Source: Collybiopsis luxurians FD-317 M1
Lineage: Eukaryota; Basidiomycota; Agaricomycetes; Agaricales; Omphalotaceae
Assembly (NCBI GenBank): GCA_000827265.1
Contig: KN834881.1
Span: forward strand, 3,070 to 67,069
Reading direction: 5' to 3'
DNA length: 64,000 nt
Below are positions 34,930 to 47,212 of this stretch, piece by piece; positions within the stretch are counted from its first letter, which is position 1; every line of letters starts with the position of its first letter. Made by a program: the position numbers and the translations under genes. The notes beneath the pieces are model-generated. The model saw nothing but the letters and a program-made list of their open reading frames with translations, searched no databases and was not told the DNA's origin.

Positions 34930-36069
34930 ATGGGCAACAAAAGCATACCATCTGAGGTAAAAGATATTGGAATAGAACTTATGGACCATGGCTGGTCTAT
35001 CTCCGACATTTGCTCCATTCTCCATGTTTCAAAAGCAAGCCTATATCGCTGGCATAATCTGTTCAAAGAGTATGGCTCAACTAAACCTCTTCCTGCTCCT
35101 CTTTGTGGTCATCCTCAAGTCATTGGCCTTGCTATCATGGATGCCATACAGGATGTATTTCGGCGAAATCCTGACACTTATCTTGATGAACTACAATGGT
35201 ATCTCACTGTCAATCACAATGTAGCCATTCCAATCTCAACATTGCAACAAAGTTTGGCCTGTGCAGGGCTTACTTCTAGGCTGATGAAAAAGATAGCCAT
35301 TGAGAGAGATGAGTGCATTCAAGTGGAATGGAGGGCAGGGATTCAAAACTGTAATAATTTTTCAGGTACAGGTGAGATATACATGTGCTGAAACCTATAT
35401 CTGTACTGAAGAATAACTCATTAGGGAATGAGTTTGTCACAGTTGATGAATCCAGCAAGGACGAATGGACCTTGAGCCATCGTTATGGCTGAGGCTATGC
35501 AGGGGAAGCCATTGAACACTCCAATGTCTTTATTCGTGGAAACTGCTATACACTCATTGCGGCCCTCTCAGTCAAGGGCTACATTGCTACTTGTGTGATC
35601 CCTGATTCTGCTGATACATTTCAATTCTTTGATTTCATTGTTGAAGATGTCGTATGTGCCATATGCTTGTCTATATTTTCAGTGATCTCATGTTCTATCT
35701 AGCTAACACAAATGACCCCATACCTGAACCAAAACAGCATCTTGATTATGGACAATTGCCGCATCCATCACACCGACATGTTATTAGACTTATGCAATGA
35801 AGTTGGTATGTACTACATTCATTCCCTTCATGTTGCTTTGTTGCTGATTAGTCTCTCAAGGCATCATGCTACTTTATCTCCCTGCCTACTCTCCTGACTT
35901 GAACCCGATTGAAGAGTCATTCAGCACTTGGAAAGCATACCTTCGTCACCATGGAGCTATCATTAGTGAAGCCGATGACCCTATCCAGGTCTTGCTAGAT
36001 GCCTGCAGATGTGTTACACCAGATATGGCATATGGCTGGTTTGTTCATGCTGGATACATTTCTGACTAG
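34930..36069 (+). pseudogene. Tc1-like transposase (HTH plus DDE), one nonsense codon
   Basis: The protein starts at 34930 (MGNKSIPSEVKDIGIELM) with a helix-turn-helix (GWSISDICSILHVSKASLYR) and a second DNA-binding part. Three candidate introns follow (about 35365-35405, 35654-35702 and 35804-35860). Catalytic residues are the Asp of FVTVDES, the Asp of IMDNCRIHH and the Glu of SPDLNPIEE; 34 residues lie between the last two (DD34E), typical of Tc1. The C-terminus is VTPDMAYGWFVHAGYISD. A TGA at 35490-35492 interrupts the conserved HRYG(R)GYAGEAIE stretch, so this copy is probably inactive. The earlier ATG at 34843 lies in the terminal repeat and is less likely. Confidence 0.8.
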
Positions 36070-36250
36070 TACGAAATTAGTGATTGTATTCATGTAACAA
36101 GGAGTAAGTAGCAAAAGTATTTTGAGGACAGTACCGCAATAATGAATACAATGTGATACTAATTGATTGGTACAATTGACTGAGCTGAGGAACAGCAAAC
36201 AAGGAAGGGGACAAATGGATAAAATGAGTGTAAGAGAAGGCCAAATAAAG

Positions 36251-38006
36251 CTAATCTGACCATAGTCCTCCTTTGATGTCACAGAGAAACCTCTTGTGGT
36301 GCTCCAGAAACTCCAACCAGCCCACAACAGTGAATCCAACACCATTACTACCCCAGTACTCTTTTGTCATTGATGTGACAACCCGGTTTCCAGGAGTATA
36401 GCCTAGCTCATCAAGCCTACACTTAGTACTGTCATCAATACCATAGCGATCACAAAATGCAGCAAGCGCTACAGCAGGAACTGGATCTTTCTGTGGTGAG
36501 GATGGGAGGGAGGGCACTGGTGATTGTAAAAGATGAGGAATAGAAGAAGAGCACACTGCAGGAATAGGACCTCACTAGCTCCGATGCTTGCAAGACCATG
36601 ACCAGGTCCACCAATGAGACCATTACCAAAGGCGCCAGGAGCCCCAATGAGACTATTACCAGCTCTGAAGAGACCATTGCCACCAATTCCAGCACCACCC
36701 AACCTGCCACCAAGCAGTAATCCCATTTGCATTTGCATCATTTGCTGTGATTGAAGCATTAGCATTTGCATTGGGTCGAATGCAACAGAAGGAGCGACAG
36801 TTGGAGCAGATGGTGTAGGCGCAGTGACAACATTTGAAGAACCTGTGTGTGAAGTAGATGGAAGAACATGACTCTTGAAATCAAAGAAAAATGTCTCAGG
36901 AGGTTGATCTAGGGTAGCCGATCCTTGAACCTAGCATAGATAATGAGCAAAAAAACAGAATTTCAAGATGAATGCCTACAATGTGTGATGCCCAATTGCT
37001 CAGCGCCAGTGGGGTGAGCTCCCAATAGTGGCCTGAGGTTGCTTTGTAGATCTGTTTCCCTGGAAAAATCTCTCCAAAGTTGTTGATGGGATACTTCTCC
37101 TCCAATTGGTGTCGCTCTGGGGCTACCTTGTCATCAAACTTTTTCTAGAGTACCAGGTGAAGAACAGTTACAAATCTTCTTTGAAAATGTGACATACCTT
37201 TTGTGCTGCAAGTGCCATTGATGGCATCTCAATCTCCAGGGACTGATAGTCAAAATTGTTAAAAGTACTGGCTTCATTCCAATACTAGACATCATCCATG
37301 AGTCCTAGCATACCACAAGAAAGTATAATCCGTACCTGCTCTGACTCCTCAACCTTCTTCGGCGGCTCAGAAATAACAAAAATATCACATTTGGCAGGTG
37401 TCTTGTCTGGAATCTCATTCATGAAAGCATTGAATGCTACATCTGTTCCAAGCGACATCATTGGAGAATTTTGAGGTGTCTTGAACTTATATTTGAGTTT
37501 GGAAGGTTGTAGTAGCGCTAGGTCACACTGGAGGGCAGTGGAGACTTCGTCAAGGAATTCTTCATAAGAGCTGGATGTAAGGAAAGAGAAAGGGCCACTC
37601 TGAACATAGGCCTCAATTTTGAATTTGTCTGAGGGTGGTTTCCTACTAGAGGCTGCAGTACAAGTTGACGCTGACTTGGGTACAAGAATATACACATAGA
37701 AGGATATTTCTGAGTCATTGTTTGAGGATTGTCGAGGCTTTTTGGCTTTGGATTTTGAGCCAGAGGCACCTTCATGATCTCCATCTTGCTGTTCATCATT
37801 GTCATCAGGATCTATGCTCTTGCGCTTCAAGACAGAACCTGTATAGTTGAGCTGTGTCAGTATAAGGATGCATTGAAGAAATGAGTCCTCACACAAGAGC
37901 CATTTATAGCAGCATTTATGAAGTCTCGGTCCATTTCACTGACACTTTGTCTCTGTGTAGAAGGCATGTGGTTGCTGTCAATGTTGATTTCATTGTTGTT
38001 GGACAT
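36251..38006 (-). CDS. Passenger protein of the Tc1-like element, SAM-like C-terminus (probably frameshifted)
   Basis: Exons on the minus strand read: MSNNNEINIDSNHMPSTQRQ at 38006; a charged linker; a globular segment EISFYVYILVPKSAS, SGPFSFLTSSSYEEFLDEVS, DLALLQPSKLKYKFKTPQ (37720-37330); then LEEKYPINNFGEIFPGKQIY, ELTPLALSNWASHI (37140-36975); a Gln/Gly-rich spacer (MQMLMLQSQQMMQMQMG, GGRLGGAGIGGNG); and a C-terminal PVPAVALAAFCDRYGIDDST, LDELGYTPGN, WLEFLEHHKRFLCDI that resembles a SAM-type helical domain. I know this domain order from uncharacterised Agaricomycete proteins. The spacer and C-terminal frames differ by one base near 36575, which is a frameshift or a missed intron. Function unknown; it may bind DNA or the transposase. 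Confidence 0.65.
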
Positions 38007-38679
38007 GGCAAAAGGGTAAGGTGCCGGGGCGCTTACTGTATCTCATGAAATTTCACGCAGAAAATTTTTTCACACAAGTCTCATTATTTTTCAGAACAGC
38101 TGTAAAACAAATCACATGATGTGCTCACTGTGAACTGTCTACAATCAAAAAAATTTCCCCATGGTCAGAATATGTTTACTATCATTATATACCATTGTAC
38201 ATATACTATATACATATGTATAGGGTCTATATTTCACTGATACACTGTGCTCGAGTATGTTAGCTTAATACAAAGCTTGTACCAAATACAGTAATATAAT
38301 AAACTATGTTATAAAGTGTAGATATGTAATAATAGGCAAGAAACTATCATGACATACAATATAGTGCAGTACTATAGCTTAGAGGGTTAATATAGAGCTA
38401 GTAGATGGAGTGTAAGATAGAGTGGTAGAAGAATAAAGTAAGATATAATATTATTTTAAATTTATTCTTTGAAGCCTCAGGGCTTCCCAGGGCTACCCAG
38501 AGATTCCCAGGGATCATTAGGGAAACCTCAGGCATCTTCAGGATCCTCAGCAATTGGGGGGTGTCTCCTAACCACTCCAGCTGACCTGGGCAGCCCAGGC
38601 AGCCTGGGTGGCCTAGGCTTACCTGGACTCTCTGAAACTAGCCACTGCTAGCCTGGGCATATGGAACTTTTTCCTCATC

Positions 38680-38816
38680 TAGTAGATTCAATTTGTGCAA
38701 CCTATATTCACACCTGAAGCCTATATTGCAGTCTGAGGGCAAGGACCTGTGTAGAGAGGAGGGCTGTTATCTAGGGTGAGTTCTTATCTTTTTTTTCCCC
38801 TTCTTTAATACTGATT
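38680..38816. other. Short unique sequence between two transposons
   Basis: About 140 bp with no match to the rest of the window and no ORF. With 34203-34286 it is the only non-transposon DNA left between broken gene C and the flank of gene D. Confidence 0.4.
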
Positions 38817-39524
38817 CATTATGGAAAGTACCCATTGCCCAGGTTAACCACAGTTACCCTGAGAATTATAGCCAAATACTGGGCAGCCTCAGATATCAAG
38901 AATTGCAAGGGTTGCCAGAGCTGCCAAGGCTGTCAAGGCTCCAAAAGATTGTGACCAGATCCTGTGCAAGCTCTGGAACAACCCTGGTAATCCCTGGAGA
39001 TTCCTAGGCATCCCTGAGACCACCCTGGGAAACTTCAAAGTGTTCCTGGCATGTAAATATCAAAATGCAATATATATGCAAAAAATTGAACTCTATTATT
39101 GCCATGAAGGCTAAATTATAATCTGGACTGGTAATTTAAGTGTCAATGATAACTTTTAATACTAATGATGTTTAATTCTCAACTTCTCTTTGAGCTTGAA
39201 AATGATTCAAAGTTTTTTAGTGCCTGCATGACATAAATATCTGGACAAATTCACCATGACAACAAAAAAAATGGCATGATTTTCTGAGTCAGGTGTTTGT
39301 CATGTGCTTGTGTTCACAATCATGTGACTTTTGGTTGAAATTTCACTTGGGCTTGCTTTTACCTTGGGCTACTTTAATTTGCCTAAGTGTGCACAGGATT
39401 TGGGGGGTGTCTCCTGGCAACCTTGGGCAACTCTGGCACCCTGGGTCTACCAGGTAGCTCAGGAAGCTCCAGGTTTCCCAAAAGGAATCAAAGTGAGCTT
39501 AAGCCTTGAAGTACTTTTGCTGAT
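38817..39524. mobile_element. Probable diverged CATCAGGAAAA-family element
   Basis: The left end reads CATTATGGAAAGTACCC and the reverse complement of the right end reads ATCAGCAAAAGTAC, both related to CATCAGGAAAAGTACC. Subterminal words CCAGG, CCCTGAG and CCTGG are frequent at 38830-39050 and 39400-39490. The NWD 3' flank resumes directly after 39524. No ORF is supported, and the exact ends are uncertain. Confidence 0.55.
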
Positions 39525-40029
39525 ATTATCTTACTCTCAAACATTAGTTCAAACTACCCTTACCTCAGACATGATTATAAAGCAACAACATTTCAATGTG
39601 ACACATTTGGTGTAAATAGCTAACTGTAAAATTATTACATTTCTAGTACAGCTTGACTCAATCCAAAACTATCAAGGTGTTCATGACTGAAGCCATGCTG
39701 AATGAGTGAAACCAGTTCATTTTACATAAATATAGTACATTCTTCAAGCTACATCCTGTGGCACTTAGCTACTGCAAAGTGGTAAACAGGTTGTATAGGT
39801 AGTCAAAAGAAAGAAGAAAAGATATATCACAAGATCATAGAGAAATGTGGAATGGCAAATTTTATTTCACATTTATAATTCAAGCTACAACAGGAAGGAA
39901 GACAAAAGAACAATGAACAAAAAAGGAAAAAAGGGACAATAGCACATTTGAATGATTTGCTGAGTAAGTAAATCAACAGTGTGGCATGGAATTTGAGAAC
40001 AGAGCTTACATTGGGCATGATGCAGAAAT
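39525..40029. other. Residual 3' flank of NWD gene D
   Basis: About 500 bp homologous to 28360-28886 and 17480-17937. The more distal flank present in the other units (for example 27000-28360) is missing, so a deletion accompanied the transposon accumulation to its left. No gene. Confidence 0.7.
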
Positions 40030-43000
40030 TCAGAGAGTGTCCCAACATTGAGTCCATTGTGTTCCATGAACAAAATTTGACCAGTCCACAGATAGAGCAT
40101 AATCTTGAGCATCTGCTGGGATAGTGAGAACTTGGCTTTTATTCTTAAATCCACCCCTCATATGGGGAGGTATCCAAAGAATGAGTGATCTATTTTCAGA
40201 ATGGAGCCAGCCACAGTTATCAATGCAACCAGATGAAATACCAGGAGGTAACTGCAAATTGCTGGCATTATGTAGACCTGATTGAAACTTCCAAATTCTT
40301 ACTGTCTTATCAAAAGAGCCAGACACCAGATATTGACCATCAGGTGAATATGCCACTGAGGTAAGCTAGGATGTGTGGCCTTTGAGTGGCTCCCCAACCT
40401 GGACACCTGTTTTAGTATTCCAAATTCTTACTGTCTTATCCAAAGAGCCAGACATCACATATTGACCATCAGGTGAATATGCCACTGACTGAACCCAATT
40501 AGTGTGGCCTTCAAGTGGCTCCCCAACCTGCATACCTGTCTGAGCATTCCAAATTCTTACTGTTTGATTGCCAGAGCCTGACACCACATATTGACCATCA
40601 GGTGAATATGCCACTGACATAACTACTTTAGTGTGGTCTTTGAGTGGCTCCCCAACCTGCACACCTGTTCGAGCATCCCAAATTCTTACTGTCTTATCAT
40701 AAGAGCCAGACACCACATATTGACCATCAGGTGAATATCCCACTGCCATAACACAGTCAGTGTGGCCTTGGATTGGTTCCCCAACCTGCACACCTGTTTG
40801 AGCATTCCAAATTCTTACTGTCTTGTCATAAGAGCCAGACACCACATATTGACCATCAGGTGAATATGCCACTGACATAACCCTATCAGTGTGGCCCATG
40901 AGGGGCTCACCAACCTGCACAACTGTTTGAGAATTCCAAATTCTTACTGTCTTATCTGAAGAGCCAGACACTACATATTGACCATCAGGTGAATATGCCA
41001 CTGAGTTAACCTGAGCAGTGTGGCCTTTGAGTGGCTTCCCAACCTGCAGACCTGTTCGAGCATTTAAAATTCATGCTGTCTTATCACAAGAGCCAGACAC
41101 TACATATTGACCATCAGGTGAATATGCCACTGACATGACATAATTAGTGTGGCCTTTGAGTGGCTCCTCAACCTGGACACCTGTTTGAGCATTCCAAATT
41201 CTTACTGTCATATCATGAGAGCCAGACACCACATATTGACCATCAGGTGAATATGCTACTGACATGACATAGTTAGTGTGGTCTTTGAGTGGCTCCCCAA
41301 CCTGGACACCTGTTTGAGCATTCCAAATTCTTACTGTCTTATCATGAGAGCCAGACACTACATATTGACCATCAATTGAATATGCCACTGACAAAATGAA
41401 ATCAGTATGGCCTTTGAGTGGCTCCCCAACCTGGACACCTGTTTGAGCATTCCAAATTCTTACTGTCCTATCAACAGAGCCAGACACCACATATTGACCA
41501 TCAGGTGAATATGCCACAGAATTAACATAGTCAGTGTGGCCTTTGAGTGGCTCCCCAACCTGCATACCTGTTCGAGCATTCCAAATTCTTACTGTCTTAT
41601 CATCAGAGCCAGACACCACATATTGACCATCAGGTGAGTATGCCACTGACCTAACCCAGTCAGTGTGGCCTTTGAGTGGCTCCCCAATTTGCACACACAT
41701 TTGCACATTCCAAATTCTTACTGTCTTATCACCAGACCCAGATACCACATATTGACCATCAGGTGAATATGCCACTGACAGAACCTCCCCAGTGTGGCCT
41801 TGTAGTGGCTCTCCAACCTGGACACCTGTTTGAACATTCCAAATTCTTACTGTCTCGTCCCAAGAGCCAGACACCACATATTGACCATCAGGTGAATATG
41901 TGACTGATATAACACAGTGAGTGTGGCCTTTGAGTGGCTCACCAGCCTGCACACCTGTTTGAGTATTCCAAATTTGCACTGTCTTATCATCAGAGCCAAA
42001 GACCACATATAGACCATCAGGTGAATATGCTACACAATTCACCTTATCTTTTGCATGCATCACATGCAATATTTTTTCCCATCTTACAGCATGTCCACCT
42101 CTTGTTACTTTTACAATCTGATTTATATGGGCCATTATGTTTTCCCTCAGTAATGAGTCTAAAGGCAAAAGTGGACATCCTGATATATACAGATGTGGAG
42201 TACTCTCATGTAATGCAGTAGAAAATACATTTGTAAACTTCTCCAACTCTTGCATTCTTGTCAGAACATCTGTGTTCCAGTTTGGGATCAGTCACTGCCC
42301 ACTGATTCCTTATTAAATCTTATCTTTATTCTCTGTGCCCATTTTACCATTCTCCTTACACTAAGTAATATTCTATTCACCTTCCCTATTAAACTCAAAC
42401 ACTCCAACCAGAATATCACCTGACAGCTGCTTGTAAACTCTCTTACACCATTGACAATGGTGTTAGTTGCTCTAGCATTCTCTACATGCTGTGCCCACCA
42501 TTCTACACTGTACTGTAATCGAGATGAAATAGATTGATCAATCCTTTTCCCCAAATCTGTCATCTCATGGTTTGCAATTGCAGAAGTTTCCAAATTGCAG
42601 GTGTTAAATTTTAATTCCATCATCAGCAATTTTAGGCAAATCAAGGCCAAATTCTGGTGTTGGGTCATCATTTGAATCCCAAATTCTGCTGCACACTGCT
42701 CAGAGCTTAAAAATTCCATCAAAGACAGATGGCAGTAGACCTTTTCATTATTCACATACAGCACTGCTTTTAAAACATCAATGACCTTCCTCACTACAGA
42801 ATAAGTCACATTGGACCCCTGCTGAAGCATTGTTGCTATGGTGTTTATTGTCAAAGGCTCATAAGCTGAAGTAATTAAACCTAGAATTGATTGGCACTGG
42901 TGCTGACTCTGATTATTTGTTAAATGTTGCTTTAATATCTCTTCATACAAGTCATATAATTTAGCATGTGGATGCTCCATTTCACTGTCATATTTCTTGA

Positions 43001-44190
43001 ACTGTAATACAACCTGCATATTAGCTACAATGTCCATTCCTGATTCCAGTATAAATTCCATTGCAGTATTGACCCAAATGAAGAGACCATCTGCTTTAGA
43101 TATAAGACTATCTATGTCATTTCTGGAAATTTCATTTTTATAATCTGCAAATCTTTTCCTGAAAAGCATCCTGATATCTTCATGAGCAGTATATTTGACA
43201 GTTAAATCAAACAACTGAACATGAACCTTGTTCATCATTGCTTTTTGAATTTCACTGTTGGGGCGACTCATTACTATTACCTGAAGCCACTTGATTTTGC
43301 TCAAATGACCTTGCAACTGCTCAAGCAGGATGGACCGTTCCATAGGTGTCCCCCACTCATCTAGTCCATCAATAATAATCACAGTGGGCTTAGATACCTC
43401 AATGGTGTACAGCATTTTGCAGAAGATAGATACCTGTTCCTTCAAAGGGACACTGTCCACATGTAGTGAACCATCCTTCTTAAGCACATCCAGCAAAGCC
43501 TTAGCATATTTTGGATGTGCCTTTGCTAGATGGTAGCCAATGGTTGGTACCAGAATAGCAGTACTGCTTGTCTCTTGACCTTTTGCACAATGAAAGGTCA
43601 GCGCCAAGATAACCTTTTTATTTAATTCCCAGAGTTTTTCAGCAAGTGTGACTGCTATTGCACTCTTGCTGCTTCTGGCCAACCCATGGATCCAAGCCAT
43701 ATGACTGTCTTTCTTAAGAACCCACTGACAGAGATCATTGAGAATCTTACTACAAGTTCCTTCCATGCAGCTGATCTGTTTTTTGACTGGATTGATGATT
43801 GGCTTGAGCTTTTCTTCAAGATCTTCAAGACAACTGATTTTATCTTTTCCTAAATCCACAGGGCTGTCATTTTTGACTGTTAGAAATAAATATGTGGCTT
43901 ACCATAATGATGATGGACCTCATTATGTATGTCCCTTCCTGCTGTGTTGAAAACTGGTGCACCTTGCATTACAAAGTTGGATGCACCTGATAGCATGGAT
44001 ACTATAGCAGATCCTGGCCCTGCAATTCTCAGTTACAGTTACAGAGTGAATGGGAGATCCACCACTTGCCACGGGCATTTCTGTTGGGTCCTCGATGACT
44101 TTCCAACATGATCAACTGCAGATGATGGTCGTTGATAATAAGAAGTGAACTGAACATGTGACTGAACAGTGTGAGAACTTACGCTGTTGC
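40030..44190 (-). pseudogene. NWD gene D, full length but inactivated
   Basis: All parts of the family are present. Exon 1 has the conserved YYQRPSSAVDHVGK; its GC donor is near 44068. Exon 2 (44027-43903, 125 nt) encodes NFVMQGAPVFNTAGRDIHNE. NACHT exon 3 starts at 43849, followed by 14 WD40 repeats (about 42060-40260) and the C-terminal cap ending at 40030. Lesions: the P-loop reads GLARSSKSAIA instead of GLAGSGKSAIA; the NACHT-WD40 intron has AT in place of GT (42323-42322) and GG in place of AG (42278-42277), so the NACHT frame runs to a stop at 42288; repeat 8 has TGA in place of an Arg codon near 41071; repeat 14 has TAG near 40366. Both P-loop changes and both splice changes are transitions, except that the TGA looks like a transversion. 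It could persist as a source of repeats for gene conversion. Confidence 0.9.
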
Positions 44191-46150
44191 ATGCCAACAG
44201 AAAATCTGAATATCATGTGCCTTGTCACTAAACCTATTTATCTTTAGCAGTATGAGCTCTCCCCTCAACACAGATTTGCATGTCCATCGCAAGTCCCCTA
44301 AGTTGGGACCAAATATCCTAATGAAGCACCCTAATGGTACAGACATTGTCTCTTTCTGAAATGTTTCCATGCATAAGATACCCATTCAAACATTGTAGCA
44401 CATTACGCGGGTATTAAATACCTACTGCCCATCTGATGGCTCTGATTTAGTCCAGTTTTTGACTTGGATATGTAGCCCTTTGAATGCTTAATCTTTGGTA
44501 AATCGACCAATAGGAAAAGAAAAACTCAGCAACATAAGTATTCTGTTCCAGCTCTTCATATGCTCTTACCTGTGATGATAGCTTGCAAGCGGAGGTATGC
44601 GCATGTTAATCATTTACATATGTATAATGTGCCCATTTCCAAGCCAGCAAACTGTAACAATGACTTTACTGGGGTCCCACAGTTTTATACCTGCCATATT
44701 CTTTGTCAATTTTCTCACTCATGTTACCGATATCAGTTTTCCATGGTGAAGCACAATACCAATGCGAACCCTGTATGAATGAGGGTACAATCAGTCCATT
44801 TGAATCTAAGAGTACAGCTTGATTGAGGGAGATGAAAGCGACTAAAGTATAGTCATTTATTCAGACTTGAGACTTTGCTCTAATTCTCATCCTCCTTTGT
44901 CATCATAATTGCATATGCACAACCTCTACTGATAACAGGAAGATCAGGGCCCAAGCCATTCTTACCCCTCCCTATCACTTTAGGCAATTTGCATCAATAG
45001 CCAAAGCCTAATTATACCGGCATAAACTAACCTACCTGGACTGCGCAGATTGTCCAATACTCATTGATGGATATTGATCAGGTGCACTTATTGCACAGAG
45101 TGTTCTCGCTAGCATTGGTTGTGAGTCTATTGGATAAGAAAATTGTGGATATGGAGTAAGAATGTTGAGTTCGAGGTCTATACTACCATATCAATGCAAG
45201 CTCAATAGTGGAGCCAGAGTGGGATATTTCCAGGGAATACTACAGTGTATTGATACAATGAGCAGAGAAGACTGGAAAGAAAGAAGGCAAGGAAGGTGAG
45301 GAGGAAGCACCTGTAGATCGCAGCCTAGAATGCAGATACAAATAACTGCCGAAGGAGAATAACAACCTTGCTGTCTTTTCATGAATCCACACTCAATAGG
45401 CTCATCCCTCTCTCCATTTTCTTCATTCTCTGAATCCCATTTACTTCCAACTGTGAACTAGTCAACATTGACTTTAAGTCCTATCTCTGAGTAGAACGTT
45501 GCTGCCAACAGGGCAGGAGATGGTATCAGAATGATGGAAGAGATGCATACATTCGAGGATACTCAGATATACAATGCTGGTAGCCTCAGCCACCTACCTT
45601 GATGCTCCAAAATCACTTTATCACAATAGCATCATACCTGTGAGTTCATCTGTAACTTAGTATGCCAGAAATGTGATATACATGGATGAAGCAGGACCAA
45701 GAGAGGGTGTGGACTGTGATAAACTCTGTCGATGGGGGAATGAATGTTGAGTTGAAAGTTGGTCAGTTGGAAATGGTGAAGCTGTCTACAACTTACCTGT
45801 CTTCTTTGTATTCCTGCCCATAGATTTTTCTTAGAAGAAGTGGATTATGAGCAGGAGCAACAAGTCTATAACAAGAAAGGGTTACTAAGAATGGGGAGAG
45901 GCTTTTATATTTCTATCTAAATCAACTCAGAACCTTGTGGCAAATCTGGATTCATTTGCAATGGCATTGAAAGTAAAGCCATATCTGTTGAATTGACTTG
46001 CTGCACCAAATCAAGTAGATAACAGAGGAACCAGCAGGAGACACTTGCGTGACTTATTGAAGTCAGCTGGAGATGACAAGACATCTCATAAATGAATCCA
46101 AGTTTGCCAATGAGAATATCTGTCAGAAAAAGTCAAAATATTATACCAGG
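44191..46150. other. Spacer D, diverged CpG-poor copy
   Basis: This follows the order of 265-1950 and 22135-23780 but with far more substitutions, many of CG to TG/CA type. No gene is supported. The homologous sequence resumes near 63509, so the DNA between is an insertion. Matches fade after about 45950, so the left insertion edge is only approximate. Confidence 0.6.
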
Positions 46151-46635
46151 CCTTATATCATCTCTTCAGGTGTGGTTAGGTCATCAGAAAATTGGTGGCT
46201 GATCAGTCTGATAAGAGGTGAAGTTTGCAGATCAGTTTCATCAGCCTGGTCAGCTTGCTCAAGCTGATCAGACTGATCAGGGTAATCAGGCTGTGGTCAG
46301 CGCTGGTCAGGTCAGGTTGAATGAAGCTAAAAAGACTGCGAGCATTCAGTAATTAACCTAAAAAAATGAATTGATTATCTAGTGTTCAATCTGTCTTAGA
46401 ACTGTACATTGATTCAAGACAGTGACTCGCTAGAAGAGTGTCGCAACCATTGTTTGATCTGGGAATATCACAGTAATCAGTAGTATATTTCATGCAGCTT
46501 ACCACTGCATCAAGCAGGCATTCATCAACTGGGATTGTATAGCAAATAAGTGTTGTAAATTTGGAGCCTTATCAAAGCTGATCAGGGCTGATACGGACTG
46601 TATACAAGACATCATTTTATTTTCCAAAGGCTTTA

Positions 46636-46884
46636 TCACTTGTATGTGTCATTGTCACCGCTGAATCCATCGCCACTGCACTTCCCGCTATCACCACTGG
46701 GAACCAGCCAATCATAAACTGGGAGACACTCGCTTGTAGCCAAGAAAACAGCAGCCTCAAAAGGCCCCTTGTGCATTGGGATGCTCCGAATAGGGTTACA
46801 AATATGTACGCTACTCAAAGTAAGAAAAACATGTCCATATAAAAGAAAAAATAAAAGCATAGCTGTGACCTTTGTAGAACACAA
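46636..46884 (-). CDS. Unrecognised short ORF, possible last exon
   Basis: An 82-residue minus-strand ORF with a hydrophobic N-terminal part and then IPMHKGPFEAAVFLATSECL, VYDWLVPSGDSGKC. The second half looks like real coding sequence of a larger spliced gene, but nothing adjacent lets me extend it with confidence. Function unknown. Confidence 0.2.
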   Translation of the reverse strand: MCSTKVTAMLLFFLLYGHVFLTLSSVHICNPIRSIPMHKGPFEAAVFLATSECLPVYDWLVPSGDSGKCSGDGFSGDNDTYK

Positions 46885-47212
46885 TGTTCACTACCAACAG
46901 AGTTCATCCACATACATTTGTCAATAGATGTCCATCAAAAAAAGAAAGTAGAAATAAATGAAAAAATGTCCAATGCAAACAAAAAAAGGAAACACAGGGT
47001 GGGAAGGGATGGGTTGCTTGAAAAAATGGCTGGCAAGACAAAGTAAAGAACTATAAGCATCGATTGAGCTGAATGTAAATATTCTTACCTGGCAAGACAG
47101 AGCAAAGAGCGCAATTCTCTGTCTCACCAGACCTCACTAAATCAGCTTAGAAAGAGGTTGGTAATCTGCATATCTCATTGCACTGAGATAGTACTAACTC
47201 AATACAGCACTG

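Larger units (their letters stand above)
34787..38102. mobile_element. Tc1-like (DD34E) DNA transposon, 3316 bp, with two convergent genes
   Basis: Inverted repeats of about 65 bp begin CAGCTGTTC(C/T)GAAAAATAAT and continue through GACTTGTGTGAAAAA; the element is flanked by TA on both sides (34785-34786 and 38103-38104), the Tc1/mariner target duplication. It is larger than a typical Tc1 element (1.3-2 kb) because a second gene occupies the right half on the minus strand. The two genes converge, ending at 36069 and 36251. Confidence 0.9.
34287..38679. mobile_element. CATCAGGAAAA-family element hosting a Tc1-like transposon
   Basis: The left end is CATCAGGAAAACTACCC at 34287 and the right end is near 38679 (ACTTTTTCCTCATC). 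Subterminal zones rich in CCTAGG and CCTGGG words lie at 34310-34660 and 38470-38650. After removal of the nested element at 34787-38102 the host is about 1.1 kb; its right half (38105-38460) shares the GTGAACTGTCTACAATCAAA core with the copies at 6.8 and 9.4 kb. It encodes nothing itself. The exact right end is uncertain by a few bases. Confidence 0.75.
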
